Assembly (NCBI GenBank): GCA_025529335.1
Contig: JAMYHX010000584.1
Span: 1-23,751, forward strand
Length of the DNA: 23,751 bases
Reading direction: 5' to 3'
From: Rhizopus sp. PT2906
Lineage: Eukaryota; Mucoromycota; Mucoromycetes; Mucorales; Rhizopodaceae
The notes beneath the pieces were generated by a model, which saw nothing but the letters and a program-made list of their open reading frames with translations, made no database searches and had not been told where the DNA came from. The position numbers and the translations under genes were made by a program. Shown here one piece after another: positions 19,084 to 23,751 of this stretch. Numbering within the stretch: the stretch's first letter is position 1; the number at the start of each line of letters is the position of its first letter.

Positions 19084-19466
19084 AAAAAAAAAATGACAGA
19101 TATAAGATATGGTCCTTTTTATTATACAATAAAAACATCGTACAAATCGTAAAAAAAAAGACACATAAAGCGTGCTGGTGTTTCCTTATTGCATGTTTCC
19201 TCCCCTCCTTAGAACAATTTCGTACCAACTATATTATTGATTTAATTATTCAAGTAATGAGTGTATCCAGTAGTAACGCACGATTGACATTAGTACTTGT
19301 AACCTTTCCTCTTGCGCCATTTTAGTATCCTTATTCATCACTTTTATAAAGATAACTATTTTTTCATTCCAGAAACATTTTACTATCTCGCTAAGTATAA
19401 AACGAGTTATTCTTTATTACACAATAAAATGACTCTGTATGCGTGTCTATATGTGTGTGCATATGA
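19084..19466. terminator. Shared 3' region of convergent TCP1 and MDM10
   Basis: The two genes end 383 bp apart facing each other. aataaaaaca (about 19128) is a likely poly(A) signal for TCP1. Plus-strand tttatt near 19411-19416 gives an AATAAA for MDM10 on the minus strand. No gene is seen between them. Confidence 0.5.
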
Positions 19467-20671
19467 TTAAGAAAAATATTGTATCTCTAATCCAATGGTA
19501 CGAATAGGGCTTGTGCTTTTTAGATCTGCTGTTAAACCTAAGCTAAACAATGTCTTCTTGAAGCGTCCTTCCCACATGAGTGCCAGGCCTTTGACAAATC
19601 CCCATCTGGCCTTTATTAAACCTTCCAACTTCTCTGTACGATCAGCTGTAAGAGTAATGACTCCATCTTCTGACTCTGTTTCAATTGATGGCTTCTTTGT
19701 TCGATATTCAAAGCCAAAGGCCAGATCACTCTCATACGAGTACATACTAAAATCATATCTGGAGCAGAGTGCAAGTTCTTCTGATACCTTTGCTACATAA
19801 CTTGTCGACATGTGCCCGACAATTGGATTAAGTGTATATGTGAAGCTAATAGGTGGTGCATTAGATGCCTTTAGGGTACGATATCGAAGACCCATTGACA
19901 CTAGATGAATGTTTCGAGGTTAATTCTCTTGTTTATCAAAAAATCGTACATTACTTTACTTCCACCGCTTTTATCCAAGGTGCCATAATATAACTCTGTG
20001 CCTACAGACCATTGCCCCGTAGATGTAGGCTGTCCAAAATTATATAGTGCTCTTAGTCCCAACAGACCATCATCAGAGGTATAGGAGCACTCTGAGCACC
20101 ATTTACCAACATCATACTGTAACTGCATAGCAATCTACTTTACTTTTTATGCTAAATAAACCAAATTCATTACTTAAAGATTAAAACTTACCTGGGGCGC
20201 TGAGTATGCCTTGGGTGTGTTGACAGCTGTCACCAGATACTGTAGGTGCTCAGATATCCTGCGAACATACATGGCCTCCATTCTTGCTCCAGGAAAAAAC
20301 ATACGACCATAGAGTAAGTAATCAGGGTTGGTCTGATAGTTTATGTGCTTCTTCTTGTGAGGTTCATCCACAATAATTCTAAATCTGTCAATCAAATCTT
20401 GAAAATCCACTGTTGCACTTGTCCCAATATCTAATTCTCTCGAGGTATAAAGGTAGCCTAAGCTGCCGTTGAGGGTGGGTAAGACAGTTAGAGTATAAGA
20501 AGGTTTAAAGTAAGGTGTTGGTAATTTTGAAACAACGAGTGAAAGACCCTTGGGTGTATAAAAATCGAGTAATGCTCGAGACCAAGAACAAAGATTAGAG
20601 TATTGATTCTCTTCATTCCATCCAGATGTTTGATAGAATCGTTTCAAACAATATTCCATAAAGTCATACAT
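19467..20671 (-). CDS. MDM10: Mitochondrial distribution and morphology protein Mdm10, 358 aa
   Basis: Three exons on the minus strand, 20671-20192, 20122-19960 and 19900-19467, join in phase to 358 residues. Mdm10 is a mitochondrial outer-membrane beta-barrel of the ERMES complex tethering ER and mitochondria for lipid transfer; it also joins the SAM complex to release Tom40. It is specific to fungi and some relatives. Landmarks are the start YDFMEYCLKRFYQTSGWNEE, ALLDFYTPKGLSLVVSKLPT and SLGYLYTSREL, then LQYDVGKWCSECSYTSDDGL, GTELYYGTLDKSGG and SMGLRYRTL. The C-terminus TIGLEIQYFS fits the beta-signal (polar-x-Gly-x-x-hydrophobic-x-hydrophobic) that targets barrels to SAM. The 59-bp second intron (GTAAAG...CTAG) is needed because its read-through hits a stop. 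It is convergent with TCP1. Confidence 0.93.
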
Positions 20672-22363
20672 GATGTTGTAGATCTATCAAAAAAAAAAAA
20701 GAGCAAGTTTATTTGTGCCCCCCTCATTAACTTCTATTCGAGTGCGCGCGTGACTCAAGTATATCTAGCAGCCAAGCATAATAAACATATCTATCAACAA
20801 TGGCACAGAAAGAGCTCATGGTATTATGAGATTAATTAAAAAAGTGAGAGGAAAAAGCGGTGATGTGCTTTGATTATCCCTCTTACAGGCAAACTGTCAT
20901 CATAGTACTTGATATTAATGTAGGCTAGAAGGATGAACAAGGTGCTCAAAATGAAAGCGACAACAAAAGAGAGAGAGAGAGAGAGGTGATGTATGACCAT
21001 CTTTGTATGAACTTCATAAATACGATACATTACATTATCACCTTTCATGAGAACATATCGTACATTGTATGCAATGATAACATGATAAAGTCATTTATCA
21101 TATACACAGTCTAGACTATTAGTCAAAAGCACATTTGAGATTATGTAAATCCATATATGCACTAGATAGCTTCATTTAACTATATTTAAAAGATCTCTCG
21201 TCTTACTTGTGAATAACCAATTGATTATAATGTCGATCAATAAATATAAAATTGGTAAATGATCTATTCTTCAAAAGGATAACTTCAAATGCACGACAAG
21301 CATTCTCTAACTAGCAATTGTTTCATAATCTTGCAGCTGCAAATCCATCAGCAAGGGGACATCTCTATACATTGTTTTGCCACATTTAATGTTTAAACGT
21401 ATACTATTGCACTCTACAAAGTAAGGGTTTCTGATAGCAAGAGATATGTATGTCTAGAAAATCATTAATATATAAATCAGATTTATACATTCATTTTGTC
21501 TTTTTTTTTTGTCTTGCTTTTTTCTTTATTCAAAAGAGTGTAGAATATGTAACTTTTTTCTTTTTAATTCATCCATTCTTGGATATGAACCATGTTTATT
21601 ATCTTGGCTTTTAAACAATCACTTAGAGAAGCAGTAATATTTTTAGAAAGTGATGTCCATCATAAACAATTCAATTTAACCATTAATTCTTACTTGTTCA
21701 TATCACAAGGTAATAAACAACATGTATATAAACCTAAAGAGGTATGATATGCGTACTCTATAATGTCATATAGGGCATACATCTCTCAACTATATATCAA
21801 TTGACTAAAAAAAAAAAAAAAAAGATGGACTAAACAGCTCATATAGCGTTAATAAAAATAGATACGCCAAATGCATATATTGTTGTCATTGTTAATTCAA
21901 TAGTTAACAATAGCTTGTAGCTTCAATGACAGACATGACCATTACTCTAGATAGTAGGAACACAATGACCTTTTAATCTAAGCACAGTCTTTTGGGAATA
22001 GCTTGACAATTAGGAGCAAAAGGAGAACTCAGCCTCTGACCTCATTTGCTTTAAGGGTTGCTGTGGCAATTCACAAAAAAAGAAGCTTGGCAAATAAAAA
22101 AAAGTGCCATAAAGAATGTGTATCGAGAATGTCGCTGTTTTTATTAAAGGAGGGAGAGGTCAAGAAGAAGTTATTCACCGTATCCCCTCCCTTTAAATCG
22201 TTCACCTTTTTTCTATACTGTTAGGGGACATTAAGAATATTACTAAAAGGCAAACTAGGTCTGACGTATACGCGCGCGCGCTCATTCATTTTTCATAGAT
22301 ATACACACATACAATTATTTCCATCCCCTTAATCTACTCCTAACCCTATGAAACATATACGCC
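20672..22363. other. Long non-coding stretch beyond MDM10
   Basis: The part next to 20671 should contain the MDM10 promoter. The remainder is AT-rich with a (GA)n tract (about 20969-20983), an A18 run near 21810 and a purine-pyrimidine alternating gtatacgcgcgcgcgc block near 22266-22281. An open frame at 22003-22224 lacks an ATG at its start and has no recognisable content. I see no gene here. Confidence 0.5.
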
Positions 22364-22681
22364 TCATTGCATAGCACGTGCGTTTTTGTATTCTGAAGCA
22401 GTAAAAGATCCTTCAGGGCCAAAAGCAAAATAAAGAATCAGTTGACGAGTTTGTGTAATTGATAAGTAGTTTTTAGCCCAATAGGGCCAAATTATAAGCT
22501 GATTGGTGCATGATAAAGGAGCATTCGCGTGGGTATTCTTTTTCAGAGAGCGGCGTAGAAAGAAGAGTCTTGGATATAATGACTCACAATAGGGTATATC
22601 TTTTTTGTTTCTATGAAAGGGGTAATGATTGTTGTTAAATAAGGCAAGAAAATGAATTTTAGAGGGGGTAAACAACAGCAT
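22364..22681 (-). CDS. Possible small protein of unknown function (105 aa or shorter)
   Basis: The minus-strand frame runs from ATG 22681 to TGA at 22364-22366. The last ~45 residues (LIIWPYWAKNYLSITQTRQL, then FAFGPEGSFTASEYKNARAM) have a clearly protein-like composition, with a hydrophobic patch around LILYFAFGP that could be membrane associated. The first ~55 residues are less convincing and rich in Asn, His and basic residues. A 3' splice site (caccaatcag) lies just before the good part, so the true gene may be shorter, with an upstream exon I cannot place. It is divergent from the GATA gene, 142 bp apart. No family recognised. Confidence 0.4.
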   Translation of the reverse strand: MLLFTPSKIHFLALFNNNHYPFHRNKKDIPYCESLYPRLFFLRRSLKKNTHANAPLSCTNQLIIWPYWAKNYLSITQTRQLILYFAFGPEGSFTASEYKNARAMQ

Positions 22682-22728
22682 AAAGGGACTTTAGAGTTAA
22701 CATGCATATATAAATAAAAAAAAACTAA

Positions 22729-22736
22729 TATAAATA
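22729..22736 (+). promoter_or_regulatory. TATA box of the GATA-factor gene
   Basis: tataaata lies 87 bp upstream of ATG 22824, followed by a pyrimidine-rich leader (ttctttttttttctttt). A second TATA-like block (tatataaa) is at 22707-22714. The interval is shared with the small divergent ORF. Confidence 0.5.
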
Positions 22737-22823
22737 GTTTGTATACAATCACTTCTTTTTTTTTCTTTTTATTATTTTTCTACTCTTTGTACTCTTACGC
22801 GTTTTTCTTTCCCTTTGTGTACA

Positions 22824-23519
22824 ATGAACGAACAAGCAAACTATATGAATCAAGTAACTGCTGGCAGTCTCATATTCGACCAAGGAATCTCTATGCCTCA
22901 GACCGAATTATTTCTTCCTTCACCTCCTATAGACATGTACTTATTCAACCATAATCCCAATTATCATCTAGATACTTTTTATCCTTCACATCATCATCAT
23001 CACCAACAACAACAACAACAACAACAACAACAGTCTTCCTTTCCAGAATCAAAAATAGAACAACCAAAGAAGAAGAGATCAAGTCATGATACACGTCATA
23101 TAGAATGTTACAATTGTCATGTAACCAAGACTCCTTTATGGCGTCGTACGCCAGATCGCGTCCACTCACTCTGTAACGCGTGCGGATTATACTATAAACA
23201 GTATAATATGCATAGACCATTACAAGTTCGTCAAAAACAAAATAAACAATCTCTTTTACATGGTGAAATGTCTCGATCTATTACAAAGTCCAAAAGGCCA
23301 CGTGAAGAACAACAAGAGGAATTGTCTAAAAAGGTACTGCTATTGGAACAGAAGTCACTAATAGATCCTCAACAAGATGATACCAAGTTCAAGTCATTAC
23401 TAGATCGTATGTCTACTGAGCAAATGGAGAAGTTTTTAAACATGTTGGAAAGAAGATGTGCCATTCTTCGATCTATTATTTATTCGACAGATAAAGAAAT
23501 AAATGTTTATACTTTGTAA
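22824..23519 (+). CDS. GATA-type zinc-finger transcription factor, 231 aa
   Basis: Single exon from ATG 22824 (an upstream in-frame TTG is not a plausible start) to TAA 23517-23519. Residues 95-120 form one GATA finger, CYNC...CNAC, with TPLWRRTP and LCNACGLYYKQYN, followed by a basic tail (RPLQVRQKQNK). The loop between cysteine pairs is 18 residues, whereas AreA/Gln3-type fungal fingers have 17, but the TPLWRR core is of the fungal/animal type. Before the finger lie His5 and Gln10 (22989-23033) and a basic KKKR that may be a nuclear localisation signal. The C-terminus (SLLDRMSTEQMEKFLNMLER) is helical with heptad-like leucines, possibly for dimerisation. It would bind GATA motifs in promoters; which process it controls cannot be told. 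Confidence 0.88.
   Translation: MNEQANYMNQVTAGSLIFDQGISMPQTELFLPSPPIDMYLFNHNPNYHLDTFYPSHHHHHQQQQQQQQQQSSFPESKIEQPKKKRSSHDTRHIECYNCHVTKTPLWRRTPDRVHSLCNACGLYYKQYNMHRPLQVRQKQNKQSLLHGEMSRSITKSKRPREEQQEELSKKVLLLEQKSLIDPQQDDTKFKSLLDRMSTEQMEKFLNMLERRCAILRSIIYSTDKEINVYTL
22989..23033 (+). repeat. CAT/CAA trinucleotide tract coding His5-Gln10
   Basis: In-frame histidine codons followed by nine CAA and one CAG. Such tracts are frequent in fungal transcription factors and vary in length between strains by slippage. Confidence 0.9.
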
Positions 23520-23696
23520 AGACTTTATAAAAATATACATGACGCAACACTTCTTTTAATGACCCTTTTTTAATGTTAAAAAAAAAGAACAAAAACTCTA
23601 TATAAAGAAAGTAATAAACATATATATATAACAGATTAAGAATTTCTCCTAAAAAGATGTATATTTAAGAAAGTTGTAAAGGGTAATTATTTTAAT
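23520..23696. terminator. 3' region of the GATA gene
   Basis: AT-rich, with aataaac near 23613 as a likely poly(A) signal for the GATA gene, followed by an (AT)n run. It also serves as the 3' flank of the probable minus-strand gene at the right edge. Confidence 0.4.
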
Positions 23697-23751
23697 TTAT
23701 GAACTAGCATTGTTGTTCAAAACTTGAGCAGCGTGGTTAGTTTGAACGGAA
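23697..23751 (-). CDS. Possible C-terminus of a minus-strand gene, cut by the window edge
   Basis: Read on the minus strand from the edge, one frame gives SVQTNHAAQVLNNNASS and then TAA (23697-23699). The codons (CAA, AAC, CAC, GCT, TTG) are those of well-expressed genes nearby such as TCP1, unlike the non-coding DNA around it. Too little is present to name it; with only 17 codons a chance frame is possible. Confidence 0.35.
   Translation of the reverse strand, partial: SVQTNHAAQVLNNNASS

Noticed and set aside
22003..22224. 73-codon open frame
   Set aside because: Does not begin with ATG and shows low-complexity Lys/Phe content; looks accidental.
1..23751. CRISPR array, rRNA, bacterial operon features or mitochondrial insertions
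   Set aside because: No regularly spaced direct repeats with unique spacers, no rRNA-like segments, and introns in most genes show eukaryotic nuclear DNA.

Overview
The window reads as nuclear DNA from an early-diverging fungus, most likely Mucoromycota/Mucorales. The evidence is AT-rich sequence, many short introns (about 50-75 bp) with GTAAGT/GTATGT-type donors, TATA-box promoters, the fungus-specific protein Mdm10, a fungal GATA factor, and the transposon mix (DIRS retroelement, Tc1/mariner-like DNA transposons, a Fanzor/TnpB-like fragment). I do not name a species. All gene models below were spliced by eye.

Region 1 (1-9931) is a nested transposon graveyard around one host-like gene. A degenerate Tc1/mariner-like copy (#1) starts at a CAGTG terminus with a TA beside it at 4766-4772 and runs leftward. 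A ~4.0 kb DIRS-type tyrosine-recombinase retrotransposon (695-4687) sits inside its 5' subterminal repeats. Its transposase N-terminus is broken at 78, where a 77-bp repeat begins and runs off the window. The same 77 bp recurs without a mismatch, inverted, at 8920-8996. There it lies inside a second mariner-like copy (#2, about 8188-9929), directly downstream of the C-terminal zinc-ribbon/RuvC-III piece of a Fanzor (eukaryotic TnpB homologue). Between the two mariners lies a multi-exon gene of unknown function (about 4805-7130). One exon holds a 209-bp solo LTR with the 5-bp duplication CACCA; removing it on paper restores the reading frame.

Region 2 (9932-15014) is mostly non-coding. It holds two small genes of unknown function: a Ser/Thr-rich 202-aa protein (11623-12231) and a two-exon gene (12501-12947) with its own TATA box.

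Region 3 (15015-20671) is compact and housekeeping-like: a nine-exon MFS transporter of the allantoate/nicotinate permease type (561 aa), TCP1/CCT-alpha in four exons (555 aa) and, convergent to it, MDM10 in three exons (358 aa). All three models join in phase from start to stop. Chaperonin, transporter and ERMES/SAM subunit share no obvious pathway; they look like ordinary neighbours.

Region 4 (20672-23751) has a long non-coding stretch, a small minus-strand ORF (22364-22681), a divergent GATA-type zinc-finger gene with a CX2C-X18-CX2C finger (22824-23519), and at the right edge the probable C-terminus of another minus-strand gene.

The most interesting items are the Fanzor remnant with the perfect 77-bp inverted repeat inside decayed mariners, the complete DIRS terminal/internal complementary repeat design, and the solo LTR inside an otherwise spliceable gene.
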